64,000 bases of DNA from Paeniroseomonas aquatica. GTDB lineage: Bacteria; Pseudomonadota; Alphaproteobacteria; Acetobacterales; Acetobacteraceae. The first letter of the stretch is position 1; each line of letters opens with the position of its first letter. Shown piece by piece: positions 44,023 to 51,773 of this stretch. The notes under the pieces are model-generated. The model had not been told where the DNA came from. It saw nothing but the letters and a program-made list of their open reading frames with translations, and searched no databases. Both the position numbers and the translations under genes were made by a program. Location of the stretch: NCBI RefSeq assembly GCF_030409335.1, contig NZ_JAUFPN010000143.1, forward strand, positions 1 through 64,000. The letters run 5' to 3'.

Positions 44023-45264
44023 ATGCGGGTGATCGTGGCCGGGGCCGGCATCGTCGGGCTCTGCGTGGCCTGGCATCTGGCGCGCGGCGGGGCCGAGGTG
44101 CTGGTGCTGGACGGGGAGGCGCCGGGCTCGGGCGCCTCCTCGGGCAATGCCGGGGCGATCAGCGCCGGCTCGGTCGCGCCGCTGGCCATGCCGGGGGTGC
44201 TGCGCCAGGTGCCGCAGATGCTGCTCGACCCCGACGGGGCGCTGCATATCCCGGCGCGCTATGCGCTCAAGGCGGCGCCCTGGCTGCTGCGCTTCGTGGC
44301 CAGCGCGCGGCCGGCGCGGGTGGAGGCGATCGCCGATGCGCTGGCCGGGCTCCTGTTCGGGGCGATGGAGCAGCACCGGCTGATCCTGGCCGAGGAGGGC
44401 GCGCTCGACCTGATCCGGGAGACCGGGCAGCTCTACCTCTACCGCGACCGGGCGCAGTTCCAGAAGGATGCCGGCGGCTGGGCGCTGCGGCAGCAGCACG
44501 GGATGCGGGTGGAATTCCTCGACGGCCTCGGCGCCATCCAGGAGCTGGAGCCGGATGTGCGCGGCGACTACCAGCTCGGCCTCTTCATCCCGGAGCAGGG
44601 CAGCAGCATCAATCCGCAGCGCCAGGCGGAGGTGGTGGCGCGCGGCGTCGAACGCCTGGGCGGGCGCATCCGGCGGGAGGCGGTGCAGGCCATCACCACC
44701 GAGGGCGGGCGGGTGACCGGGGTGATGACCGCGGCGGGGGCGGAGCCGGCCGACCGGGTGGTGCTGGCGGCGGGGGCCTGGTCGGGGCGGCTGCTGCGGC
44801 CGCTCGGCATCGACGTGCCGCTCGAGACCCAGCGCGGCTACCACGTCATGCTGCCGGATGCCGGGATTTCCTTGCAGCGGCCGGTGGTGCCCTCGGACCG
44901 CAAGGCCTTCATCTCGCCGATGGAGCATGGGTTGCGGCTGGCCGGGACGGTGGAATTCGGCGGGCTCGAGCACCCGCCGACGCCGCGGCGGGCCGCGCTG
45001 CTGCTGCGCGACCTGGCGATGGTCTTCCCGCAGGCGCGGACCGAGGGGGCCGGCGAGCACTGGATGGGCCACCGCCCCTGCCTGCCGGACAGCCTGCCGG
45101 TGCTCGGGCCGGTGCAGCGCTGGCCGGGGCTCTGGTGCGCCTTCGGCCATGGGCACCTCGGGCTGACCGGCTCGGCGCCGACCGGGGCGCTGCTCGCCCA
45201 GGCGATGCTGGGCCCGGCGCCGAACCTCGACCTCGCGCCCTATGCGGTGGAGCGCTTCGGCTGA
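44023..45264 (+). CDS. FAD-dependent D-amino acid dehydrogenase-like oxidoreductase (DadA family)
   Basis: A 413-residue DAO-superfamily flavoprotein. The FAD-binding beta-alpha-beta motif is VIVAGAGIVGLCVAWHLARGG at the very N-terminus, followed by GSGASSGNAGAISAGSVAPLAMPG, as in DadA. Further family blocks are LETQRGYHVMLP, the late RPCLPDSLPVLGP, and GHGHLGLTGSAPTG. The likely reaction is oxidation of a D-amino acid or N-methyl amino acid to an imino acid with electrons to the membrane chain. It is preceded by a Bug receptor 17 bases upstream. The stop lies inside a small dyad shared with the convergent gene. Confidence 0.92.
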   Translation: MRVIVAGAGIVGLCVAWHLARGGAEVLVLDGEAPGSGASSGNAGAISAGSVAPLAMPGVLRQVPQMLLDPDGALHIPARYALKAAPWLLRFVASARPARVEAIADALAGLLFGAMEQHRLILAEEGALDLIRETGQLYLYRDRAQFQKDAGGWALRQQHGMRVEFLDGLGAIQELEPDVRGDYQLGLFIPEQGSSINPQRQAEVVARGVERLGGRIRREAVQAITTEGGRVTGVMTAAGAEPADRVVLAAGAWSGRLLRPLGIDVPLETQRGYHVMLPDAGISLQRPVVPSDRKAFISPMEHGLRLAGTVEFGGLEHPPTPRRAALLLRDLAMVFPQARTEGAGEHWMGHRPCLPDSLPVLGPVQRWPGLWCAFGHGHLGLTGSAPTGALLAQAMLGPAPNLDLAPYAVERFG

Positions 45265-45273
45265 GCGATCGCC

Positions 45274-45597
45274 TCAGCGGATATCCAGCGCGGCGATGAG
45301 CCCCCGGTCCAAGGTGAAGGCCTGCCGCAGCCGGACCGGGCTGTTCGGGAAGCGCCCGGCGACCTCGGCGGCGACCAGGATGCGCCCGGCCTCCTCGTGC
45401 CAGTCCAGCACCCGCGTGGCGAAGGGCGTCGCCGCCTGGGTGGCGAGGCGCCAGGCGATGATCGCGGCGCGGCCGCGATGGTCTTGGGCCGCGTCATGCA
45501 CCTCGGCATCGGCGGCGAAGCAGGCCCCCAGCGCCGCGGCCTCGGTGCTGGCCTCGGTGGCGAAAAAGGCGGCGATGGCGGGGGGCAGGCCGGTCAT
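45274..45597 (-). CDS. NTF2-like/SnoaL-type protein
   Basis: A 107-residue cone-fold protein: MTGLPPAIAAFFATEASTEAAALGACFA, then DAEVHDAAQDHRGRAAIIAWR, TRVLDWHEEAGRILVAAEVAG, RFPNSPVRLRQAFTLDRGLIAALDIR. The AEVHD and HRGRAAI pattern is typical of the SnoaL-like group, which includes ketosteroid isomerase folds. No catalytic role can be named. It is divergent from the HxlR regulator with an 86-base gap containing the direct repeat TGGGGACGGCA twice (45611 and 45624). HxlR regulators usually control the divergent gene, so this is the likely target. Confidence 0.82.
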   Translation of the reverse strand: MTGLPPAIAAFFATEASTEAAALGACFAADAEVHDAAQDHRGRAAIIAWRLATQAATPFATRVLDWHEEAGRILVAAEVAGRFPNSPVRLRQAFTLDRGLIAALDIR

Positions 45598-45610
45598 GCG
45601 GGATCTCCTT

Positions 45611-45634
45611 TGGGGACGGCAAGTGGGGACGGCA
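45611..45634. promoter_or_regulatory. Direct repeat TGGGGACGGCA x2, candidate HxlR operator
   Basis: Identical 11-base copies at 45611-45621 and 45624-45634 sit in the 86-base gap between an NTF2-like gene and an HxlR regulator. A further TGGGGTCC lies at 45706-45713. Tandem sites near divergent promoters suit a winged-helix repressor or redox sensor. No footprint or homologous operator was checked. Confidence 0.4.
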
Positions 45635-45683
45635 TGCGACGTCGCGCCTTGCGGTCCCCGGCAGATCGGGCCCAGATCCGGGC

Positions 45684-46067
45684 ATGGCAAGAACGAACGA
45701 AAAAGTGGGGTCCTTACCCGTAGGTGAGCCCGCGGCCCACACCCCGGCCTCGGCCGCCGCCGGGATCGCCGGCGCCATCGGCATGCTGGAGGGGCGGTGG
45801 AAGCTGGAGATCCTGTTCCACCTGTTCGGCGGCCAGGTGCGGCGCTTCTCGGAGTTGGAGCGGGCCATCCCGGCGGTGTCGCAGAAGATGCTGATCCAGC
45901 AGCTCCGCCAGCTGGAGCAGGACGGCATCGTCGCCCGGAGGGTGTATCCCGAGGTGCCGCCCCGGGTGGAGTACTGGCTCACCGACTGGGGGCAATCGCT
46001 GTGTCCGGCCCTGGATGCGCTGCTGCAGTGGGCGGAGCGGCGCGAGGGCCGGGCCGGCGCCGGCTAG
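45684..46067 (+). CDS. HxlR family transcriptional regulator
   Basis: A 127-residue winged-helix regulator: IGMLEGRWKLEILFHLFGGQVRRFSELERAI, then VSQKMLIQQLRQLEQDGIVARR and VEYWLTDWGQSL, all standard HxlR features. The usual Cys near the start (as in YodB or HypR) is absent; C appears only in SLCPALDALL. The N-terminal about 32 residues (MARTNEKVGSLPVGEPAAH) are an extension and use codons rare here (AGA, AAA, TTA, GTA). The next ATG, at 45783, would remove part of the fold, so 45684 stands for now. It faces the NTF2-like gene. Confidence 0.86.
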   Translation: MARTNEKVGSLPVGEPAAHTPASAAAGIAGAIGMLEGRWKLEILFHLFGGQVRRFSELERAIPAVSQKMLIQQLRQLEQDGIVARRVYPEVPPRVEYWLTDWGQSLCPALDALLQWAERREGRAGAG

Positions 46068-46098
46068 GCCCCGGTCCGGGCCGCCCGGCGCCGATCCC

Positions 46099-46314
46099 TC
46101 AGCGCAGCCGGTCGGCCGGCGTCGTCATGTAGCCCTGGCGGCGGACGTAGATGCTGCCCTCGCTGGTGACGGCGCCGGTCGCCATGTTCTTCTCGGTGTT
46201 GCCGATGACAGTATCGGGCTGGCCGGAGTACTCGCCCCCCGCCTGCAGGCCGCCGGGGCCGCAGGCGGACAGCGCGAGGGTCAGCAGCAGGGCGGCGGCG
46301 AGGTGCGTTTTCAT
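46099..46314 (-). CDS. Small lipoprotein of unknown function
   Basis: A 71-residue protein with a lipoprotein signal (MKTHLAAALLLTLALSAC, Cys18 after LSA). The mature part (GPGGLQAGGEYSGQPDTVIG and on) is short, polar and has no cysteines beyond the lipid-bearing one. A weak motif is TEKNMATGAVTSEGSIYVRRQGY. I do not recognise a family. It lies convergent with the HxlR gene at 31 bases. Codon usage fits the region. Outer or inner membrane sorting cannot be judged. Confidence 0.65.
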   Translation of the reverse strand: MKTHLAAALLLTLALSACGPGGLQAGGEYSGQPDTVIGNTEKNMATGAVTSEGSIYVRRQGYMTTPADRLR

Positions 46315-46376
46315 CCGCCAGACATGCCCTGCCGGCCGGCCCCGGGCAAGGGCGGCGTGCCGGACCCGCCCCGGCG

Positions 46377-47492
46377 TCACTGCGCCGCCGCGAGGGCCGC
46401 CGCCGGCGCCTTCGGCGTCAGGTGGGCGACCCGCGGCAGCACCTCCTGCTGCAGCAGCCGCAGCGAGTTCTTCCAGGCGGCAGGATTGTCCTGGTAGTCG
46501 AAGCCGAAGACCAGCAGCTGGCCGAAGCCGCCGACCTCCTCGTAGATCGCCTCCAGCCGCTCGGCGACGGTCTTCGGCGAGCCGACCAGCCAGTTGCGGC
46601 GGGCGCAGTATTCCACCGTGACGTCGCTGTCCGGCACCTCGGGGCTGTGCTTGAGGTATTCCTTGAAGCCGAAGTTCGACAGCAGCGGCAGGAAGTAGTC
46701 GCCCATCATGCGGCCCATCATGGAGCCGACCGAGAGCCGCCAGGCCTCCTCGTCGGTATCGGCGACGAAGACCTCGCGCACCAGGCGCCAGTCGTTGCGG
46801 TTGGCGGTGCGGCCGGACTTGCGGGCGCCGGCCTCGACGCTGTCCCAGTGGCTGGTGACATAGCCGGGGTTGAGGTTGAGGCTCATCGGCAGGAAGCCGT
46901 GCTCGCCGGCCATCTTCAGCGTGTCGGAATTCTTCGACAGCCCGGCGACGCCGATCGGCGGGTGCGGCGCCTGCAGCGGTTTGATGTGCGGCTTGAGGAA
47001 GCCGAACATCGTCTCCGGCCGGTCGACCTTCCAGTACTTGCCGTCGTAGTGGAAGGGCTCGGTCGCCGACCAGAGCCTGAGGATGATGTCGAGGGCCTCC
47101 CGCGTCATCTCGCGGTTGGTGCCGGACATGCCGTCGACGTTGAACATGGCCCAGTCGCTGGGCAGGCCGCTGGCGGCGATGCCGAAGTTGAGCCGGCCTT
47201 CCGAGAGGTGGTCCAGCATGGCGACGCGGTTGGCCAGCTCCGCCGGGTGGTGGTAGGGCAGCAGGAAGCCGCCCGGGCCCATCCGCAGCCGGGTGGTTTC
47301 GCGCAGCGCCTGGGCGATCAGCAGGTCGGGGGCGGGGTGCGGCTCCCAGGGGGCGGTGTGGTGCTCGCCGACCCAGGCTTCGGAGAAGCCCAGCTCGTCG
47401 AGCCAGCGGAGCACGCCGAGATCCCAGTCGTGGCCTTCCTTCAGGCCGCGTTCCGGGGGATGCGACGGCATCATGAAGTAACCGAATTCCAT
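46377..47492 (-). CDS. LLM class flavin-dependent oxidoreductase
   Basis: A 371-residue luciferase-like monooxygenase of the F420/FMN-binding fold, using reduced flavin from a separate reductase. It opens MEFGYFMMPSHPPERGL, then WVGEHHTAPWEPHPAPDLLIAQAL, GPGGFLLPYHHPAELANRVAMLDHLSEGRL, and the late VGSPKTVAERLEAIYEEVGGF. The length and the EHH and YHHP motifs match FMN-dependent limonene hydroxylase/alkanal monooxygenase-like members. Substrate unknown. No flavin reductase gene is adjacent. Confidence 0.92.
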   Translation of the reverse strand: MEFGYFMMPSHPPERGLKEGHDWDLGVLRWLDELGFSEAWVGEHHTAPWEPHPAPDLLIAQALRETTRLRMGPGGFLLPYHHPAELANRVAMLDHLSEGRLNFGIAASGLPSDWAMFNVDGMSGTNREMTREALDIILRLWSATEPFHYDGKYWKVDRPETMFGFLKPHIKPLQAPHPPIGVAGLSKNSDTLKMAGEHGFLPMSLNLNPGYVTSHWDSVEAGARKSGRTANRNDWRLVREVFVADTDEEAWRLSVGSMMGRMMGDYFLPLLSNFGFKEYLKHSPEVPDSDVTVEYCARRNWLVGSPKTVAERLEAIYEEVGGFGQLLVFGFDYQDNPAAWKNSLRLLQQEVLPRVAHLTPKAPAAALAAAQ

Positions 47493-47598
47493 GCTGTCCC
47501 TCCTCAGGCTCCGGCTTGGCGCCGGTTCAGGGGGGATGCTCGCGCCGGTTGCGGCGCCGGTGCAAGCGGGAAATCGCCGGCCGGGCCGGGGTTCTGCC

Positions 47599-49095
47599 TC
47601 AGCGGCGGCGCCAGAGCCTGAAGCGGCGGAACAGGCCGCGCTTGCTCAGGCTTTCGAACATCTCGCCCGGGCCCTCCGGGTCCAGCACCTCGTTGTCGGC
47701 CAGCCAGGCCTCGACCGCGCCGAGGTCCGGCGTCTCGTAGGGGCGGAGGCTGCGGCCCCCGGAGCGGAGCGCCTCGATGGCGCCGATCAGCGAGCCCCCG
47801 GCGGCGATGCGCTCCGCCACCACCTGGGCCTCCGTGCCCAGATGCTCGGCCAGCAGGGCGTCGCGCACCGCGACGATCCGCGGCCCGGCCTCGGCATTGC
47901 CGGGCTGCGCCGTGTCGATGACCACGTCGCATTCGGTATCGAGCCGCATCGAGCGGTTGTTCATATTCGAGGAGCCGACCCGCAGCACCCGGTCGTCCAC
48001 GACCAGCACCTTGGCATGGACATAGATCGGCTGCCCCTGCGCGGTGACGGGATGGTAGATGCGGAAGCGCCGGTGGGTATCGAGCCGGCGCAGCGCCTCG
48101 AACAGCCGGGCACGGGCGCTGTCCATGGCGATCGGCTCGAGCCAGCCCTGCGCCGTCAGCGGGTTGACCAGCACGATCTCCGGGCCGTCGGGCTCGGCCA
48201 GCCGCCGGGCGATGGCCTCGGCGATGCGGCGGGAGGCGAAGTACTGGCTCTCGGCATAGATGCAGCGGCGCGCCGAGGCGATCAGGTCGAGGTAGAGCCG
48301 CTCGATCTCATGGGTGCCGGGTGCCTCGTTCAGCTCCGGCATGGTGCGGGCGATGCCGACGTCGACGGCATGGAATTGCGGTACCAGCCCCTCGGGCCAG
48401 CAGGCCGACCGGCCGGTGACCGGCGCCAGCGGCGGGCCGCCGGCGGCCTGCCAGCGGTCGCGCGCCAGCTCCCCGAGGGCGGCGGCGGCGGGGCCTTCCA
48501 GCGCGGTCGTCGCATCGTGCCAGGGCGGGTGCTGGGCGCCGCCCGGCGTGGCGCGGCGCGGCTCGTCGTCGCGGTGCTCGCTGGTGTCCCAGCGGTCGGC
48601 GGTCATGTCGATGCCGCCGCAGAAGGCCAGGCAGTCGTCCAGCACCACGATCTTCTGGTGATGCGAGGCGGCCGGCGGATGCGCCCCGTCCAGCTTTACG
48701 GTGATGCGCGGGTGCCGCATCCAGCGGAACAGGGTCAGCAGGGTGGTGCCGCGGAAGATGGTCTTCACGCTGCCGACGTCCCAGCGCAGCAGGAAGATCT
48801 CGAGCCCCGGCCGGCGCTCCACCAGCCAGAGGATGAAGTCGCCCAGCCGGTCCGGCGCATCCGGCGAGGCATCGCCCGGCAACAGGCTGATGCGCGCGTC
48901 GAAATCCCAGCCGATCAGCATGATGCGGCGCTCGGCGCGGAGCATGGCGGCGCGGACGTGGCGGAAGTAATCCGCCGCATCCACGATCACCGCGGCGCGG
49001 TCGGCCTGCACGATCCGCCAGCAATTATGGCCCGGTTGCAGGATCGGCTGCGGCGAGGCGAGCATGGCGCGGGAAGAAAGCTGCATGCCTCCCAT
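47599..49095 (-). CDS. Phospholipase D-like protein with two HKD motifs
   Basis: A 498-residue PLD-superfamily protein. HKD motifs are SHHQKIVVLDDCLAFCGGID (about 170) and VHAKVLVVDDRVLRVGSSN (about 390), with RIMLIGWDFDARI before the first. The pattern resembles bacterial phospholipase D and cardiolipin synthases (ClsB-like) but no membrane segments are present. YHPVTAQGQPIYVHAKVLVVDD and NNRSMRLDTE match the phospholipase D subgroup of alphaproteobacteria. Start uncertain: ATG at 49095 or 49086, or GTG at 49131; GGGAGG sits one base from 49086, too close. It stands alone between the LLM gene and the iron alcohol dehydrogenase gene. Confidence 0.86.
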   Translation of the reverse strand: MGGMQLSSRAMLASPQPILQPGHNCWRIVQADRAAVIVDAADYFRHVRAAMLRAERRIMLIGWDFDARISLLPGDASPDAPDRLGDFILWLVERRPGLEIFLLRWDVGSVKTIFRGTTLLTLFRWMRHPRITVKLDGAHPPAASHHQKIVVLDDCLAFCGGIDMTADRWDTSEHRDDEPRRATPGGAQHPPWHDATTALEGPAAAALGELARDRWQAAGGPPLAPVTGRSACWPEGLVPQFHAVDVGIARTMPELNEAPGTHEIERLYLDLIASARRCIYAESQYFASRRIAEAIARRLAEPDGPEIVLVNPLTAQGWLEPIAMDSARARLFEALRRLDTHRRFRIYHPVTAQGQPIYVHAKVLVVDDRVLRVGSSNMNNRSMRLDTECDVVIDTAQPGNAEAGPRIVAVRDALLAEHLGTEAQVVAERIAAGGSLIGAIEALRSGGRSLRPYETPDLGAVEAWLADNEVLDPEGPGEMFESLSKRGLFRRFRLWRRR

Positions 49096-49134
49096 TTTCA
49101 CCGCTTGCGGACCGCGGCACTTAACATCCACGTG

Positions 49135-50283
49135 TCACGCCATCAGGCGGAGGATGGCGGCCACATCCTCCGGCCCGGTGACCGGGCGGGGGTTGGTGGC
49201 GATCGGCGGGCCGCCGTCCCAGCGGGCGGCGAGGCCGGGGATTTCCTCCGCCCCGATGCCGACCTCGGCCAGGGTGGTGGGCAGGCCGAGGCCGCGGATG
49301 AAGCCGCGCAGCGCCTCGGCGCCGGTGGCCCCGCCGAGGATGCCGGCGATGACCGCCTGGCGGTCGGCGTTCACCGGCGCGTTCCATTGCATCACCGCCG
49401 GCAGGCCGAGGCAGGAGGTGATGCCATGCGGCACGCCGCGGGCGGCGCCGAGGATATAGCCGATGCCATGGCTGGCCCCGACCGCCACATTGGCCCAGCC
49501 GCCCATGACCGAAAGCCACATCGCCTGCTGCGCCATGCCCCGCGCCGCCAGGTCCTCCGGCCTGGCGCGGATCGCGGGCAGGGCGACGCTCAGCATCTCC
49601 AGCGCCTGGCGGGAGACGGCATCCGAAAAGGGCGCGCGCTCGAGCGCGCAAAGGCGTTCCGCCGCGTGGTCCGTCGCGCGGATGCCGGAGGAGAGCAGCA
49701 GCTCGGCCGGCGTCTCGAGCGTCGCCGCCGGGTCGAGCACCACCGCGACCGGGACCTGCATCGGGTGCAGGGCGCGGTACTTCCGGCCCTCGGCGAGGTC
49801 GGTGTAGCCGGCATGCGGGGCGAATTCGGCGGCCGAGAGCGTGGTCGGGATGGCGGTGATGCGCGGGCTGGGGGAGGCGGCGTCCCAGCCGAGCGGCTGC
49901 GCCCCGCGCGAGACGGCGAGGCCGGTCAGCCCGGCGGCATCGGTCACGCCCTGCCAGACCGCGGCGCAGGCGACCTTGGCGCCGTCGATGACGCTGCCGC
50001 CGCCGAGCGCGACGACGCGGTCGGCCTCGGTCTCCCGCAGCAGGGCGGCGAGGGCCAGCACGTCCTCGACCGGGGAATGGGCGCGCATGGCCGAGGTCTC
50101 GCCCGCGAGCTTCGGGCCGATGGCGGCGCGGGCGGCGGCGGCGATGCGGCTTTGCGCCAGCGAGCGGGTGGTGACGAGGACGACGCGCCGGCAGTCGGCC
50201 AGCTCGGGCGGCAGGGCCTGGTCCACCGGCAGGCCGTGGCGGACCCGCTGCTGCGCCGGCCAGGTGTGGAGATGCGTGCTCAT
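49135..50283 (-). CDS. Iron-containing alcohol dehydrogenase / maleylacetate reductase-like protein
   Basis: A 382-residue group III dehydrogenase. NAD-binding block VVALGGGSVIDGAKVA, then ITAIPTTLSAAEFAPHAG, the metal-ligand regions IRATDHAAERLCALE and ASHGIGYILGAARGVPHGITSC, and FIRGLGLPTTLAEVGI. The spacing and lengths fit the maleylacetate reductase group, which reduces maleylacetate to 3-oxoadipate in aromatic breakdown. No ring-cleavage genes are in the window, so the role is open. Its ATG overlaps the stop of the Bug receptor gene by four bases (ATGA), a tight coupling. Confidence 0.9.
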   Translation of the reverse strand: MSTHLHTWPAQQRVRHGLPVDQALPPELADCRRVVLVTTRSLAQSRIAAAARAAIGPKLAGETSAMRAHSPVEDVLALAALLRETEADRVVALGGGSVIDGAKVACAAVWQGVTDAAGLTGLAVSRGAQPLGWDAASPSPRITAIPTTLSAAEFAPHAGYTDLAEGRKYRALHPMQVPVAVVLDPAATLETPAELLLSSGIRATDHAAERLCALERAPFSDAVSRQALEMLSVALPAIRARPEDLAARGMAQQAMWLSVMGGWANVAVGASHGIGYILGAARGVPHGITSCLGLPAVMQWNAPVNADRQAVIAGILGGATGAEALRGFIRGLGLPTTLAEVGIGAEEIPGLAARWDGGPPIATNPRPVTGPEDVAAILRLMA

Positions 50284-51263
50284 TCCGCCGTGGCTCCTGC
50301 GTCCTGCACGACCTTGGCCCAGAAGGGGATCTCCCGGGCGACGAAGGCGGCGAAGTGGTCGGGGTCGGGGCTGGCGATGGCCTGCAGCCCTTCCTGGGCG
50401 AAGCGGTCGCGCACCGCCGGCATCGCCAGGGCGGCGGCGGTGGCGGCGAAGATCCGGTCGCGGATGGCGGGGGGCAGCTTCGCCGGGGCAAACAGCCCGT
50501 ACCAGCCGGCGATGTCGAGCGCCGGCAGGCCGGCGGCCGCGGCGCCGGGGACATCGGGGATGACCGGGGAGGGGGCGGCCGTCGTCATGGCCAGCGCGGT
50601 CAGCCGCCCGGCCCGGGCATGCGGCAGGACCACCGGCGGGGTGCCGATGATGATCTCGATGTCGCCGGCGAGGATGGCGGTGAGCGAGGGCGCCCCGCCG
50701 CGGAAGGCGACATGGGTGAGCTCGAGGCCCGTCGCCCTCGTGAACATGGCGCCGGCGAGGTGGCTCGGCGTGCCGATGCCCGGCGTGCCGTAGTTCCAGC
50801 GGCCGGGCGTCGCGCGGATGCGCCCGATGAGCTCGGCGAGCGTCCGGATGCCGCTGGCCGGGTTCACCGCGATGATGGTCGGGATGTCGCTGAGCTGGGT
50901 GATGGGGGTGAAGTCGGCGATGGGGTCGAAGGCGACCCGGCGGAACATGGCCGGGTTCACGCAATGGCTGAAATTGCCGCCGAGCAGCAGGGTATAGCCA
51001 TCGGGCTCGGCCCGGGCGACGTGCTCGGTCGCGATGTTGGAGCCGGCGCCGGGGCGGTTGTCGATCAGGATGGTCTGGCCGAATTCGCGCCCCAACGGGT
51101 CGGCCAGGCTGCGGGCGAGGAAATCGGCCGAGCCGCCGGGCGGGAAGCCGATGACCAGGCGGATGGGCCGGGCGGCGGGCCAGGCCAGGGGCCCGGCGGG
51201 CTGGGCGCGGGAGAGGCCCGGGACTGCCAGGGCCGGGGCGGCGAGCAGGGCGCGGCGGCGCAT
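50280..51263 (-). CDS. Bug/TctC-type substrate-binding protein
   Basis: A 327-residue receptor. The signal peptide MRRRALLAAPALAVPGLSRA is followed by AARPIRLVIGFPPGGSADFLAR, then ILIDNRPGAGSNIATE, PDGYTLLLGGNFSHCVNPA and VAFRGGAPSLTAILAGDIE. A rare Cys sits in the SHCVNP ligand loop. It heads the two-gene unit with the dehydrogenase gene (4-base overlap). This is the fifth Bug receptor in the window and again its catabolic enzyme lies directly downstream. Membrane subunits are not encoded here. Confidence 0.94.
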   Translation of the reverse strand: MRRRALLAAPALAVPGLSRAQPAGPLAWPAARPIRLVIGFPPGGSADFLARSLADPLGREFGQTILIDNRPGAGSNIATEHVARAEPDGYTLLLGGNFSHCVNPAMFRRVAFDPIADFTPITQLSDIPTIIAVNPASGIRTLAELIGRIRATPGRWNYGTPGIGTPSHLAGAMFTRATGLELTHVAFRGGAPSLTAILAGDIEIIIGTPPVVLPHARAGRLTALAMTTAAPSPVIPDVPGAAAAGLPALDIAGWYGLFAPAKLPPAIRDRIFAATAAALAMPAVRDRFAQEGLQAIASPDPDHFAAFVAREIPFWAKVVQDAGATAE

Positions 51264-51380
51264 TAGGCGGCGGCCGGCGGACGGGCGGGGCGGGGCATGG
51301 TCGGGACGTTCCCTTGTCGGGTTATGCCCGGCAGTCTGCCCGCATCGGCGGTGCCGGGCCAGGGCCGGCGCGGGCGTTAA

Positions 51381-51414
51381 GAAACCGTAAAAGATGCTTT
51401 TCCGGAACGGTTTC
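51381..51414. promoter_or_regulatory. Nested inverted repeat upstream of a small membrane protein gene
   Basis: GAAACCGT (51381-51388) and ACGGTTTC (51407-51414) form an 8-bp stem; inside, AAAAG and CTTTT form a second 5-bp stem around ATG. It sits in the 235-base gap between the Bug gene start (51263) and the 60-residue gene (51499), in an AT-richer stretch. Operator or RNA element; not resolved. Confidence 0.5.
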
Positions 51415-51498
51415 GCCGCGGCATGATCTGCCGCCGGGAAGGGGCGGCCGCGGTCGCGTCCCGGCCCGGCCTTGCCCTACCCCTCAGGATGATTCTCC

Positions 51499-51681
51499 AT
51501 GGCACCACGCATTCTCTCGCCGGAGGATGACCAGGCCCGGGTCCTGCGCCGGCCGCCGCCGCGCCGGCTTCGTACCGCCAAGCCCGAGGAGGGCACCGGG
51601 GAGGGGGAGCTGCTGCATGTCCTGCGCGCCCTCGCCCTGGTGGTGCTCGGCACCCTGGCCTTCGGCTGGCTGATCTCCTGA
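51499..51681 (+). CDS. Small single-pass membrane protein
   Basis: A 60-residue protein. A basic, Pro-rich N-terminus (MAPRILSPEDDQARVLRRPP) and an acidic stretch (PEEGTGEGELL) precede one C-terminal helix (HVLRALALVVLGTLAFGWLI). It would be a tail-anchored inner-membrane protein. I do not recognise the family. CAGGATGATT supplies AGGA about nine bases before the ATG. Codon bias matches neighbours. The upstream nested hairpin may control it. Confidence 0.6.
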   Translation: MAPRILSPEDDQARVLRRPPPRRLRTAKPEEGTGEGELLHVLRALALVVLGTLAFGWLIS

Positions 51682-51685
51682 GTCC

Positions 51686-51717
51686 GGGCCGGGGCTGGGC
51701 CGGGGCTGGGCCGAGGC
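51686..51717. repeat. 11-bp tandem repeat, three units
   Basis: GGGCCGGGGCT at 51686 and 51697, then a degenerate copy GGGCCGAGGC at 51708, in the 92-base gap before the SDR gene. Low-complexity and without a visible role. Confidence 0.6.
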
Positions 51718-51773
51718 GGCGCGCGGCGAAGGCCGGGCTTGAACCGGGCCCCGCCGGGCGGCAGGCTGGGGGG

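Noticed and set aside
47491-50793. 1100-codon plus-strand frame
   Set aside because: Antisense to the phospholipase D-like, dehydrogenase and Bug genes, which all have clear motifs.
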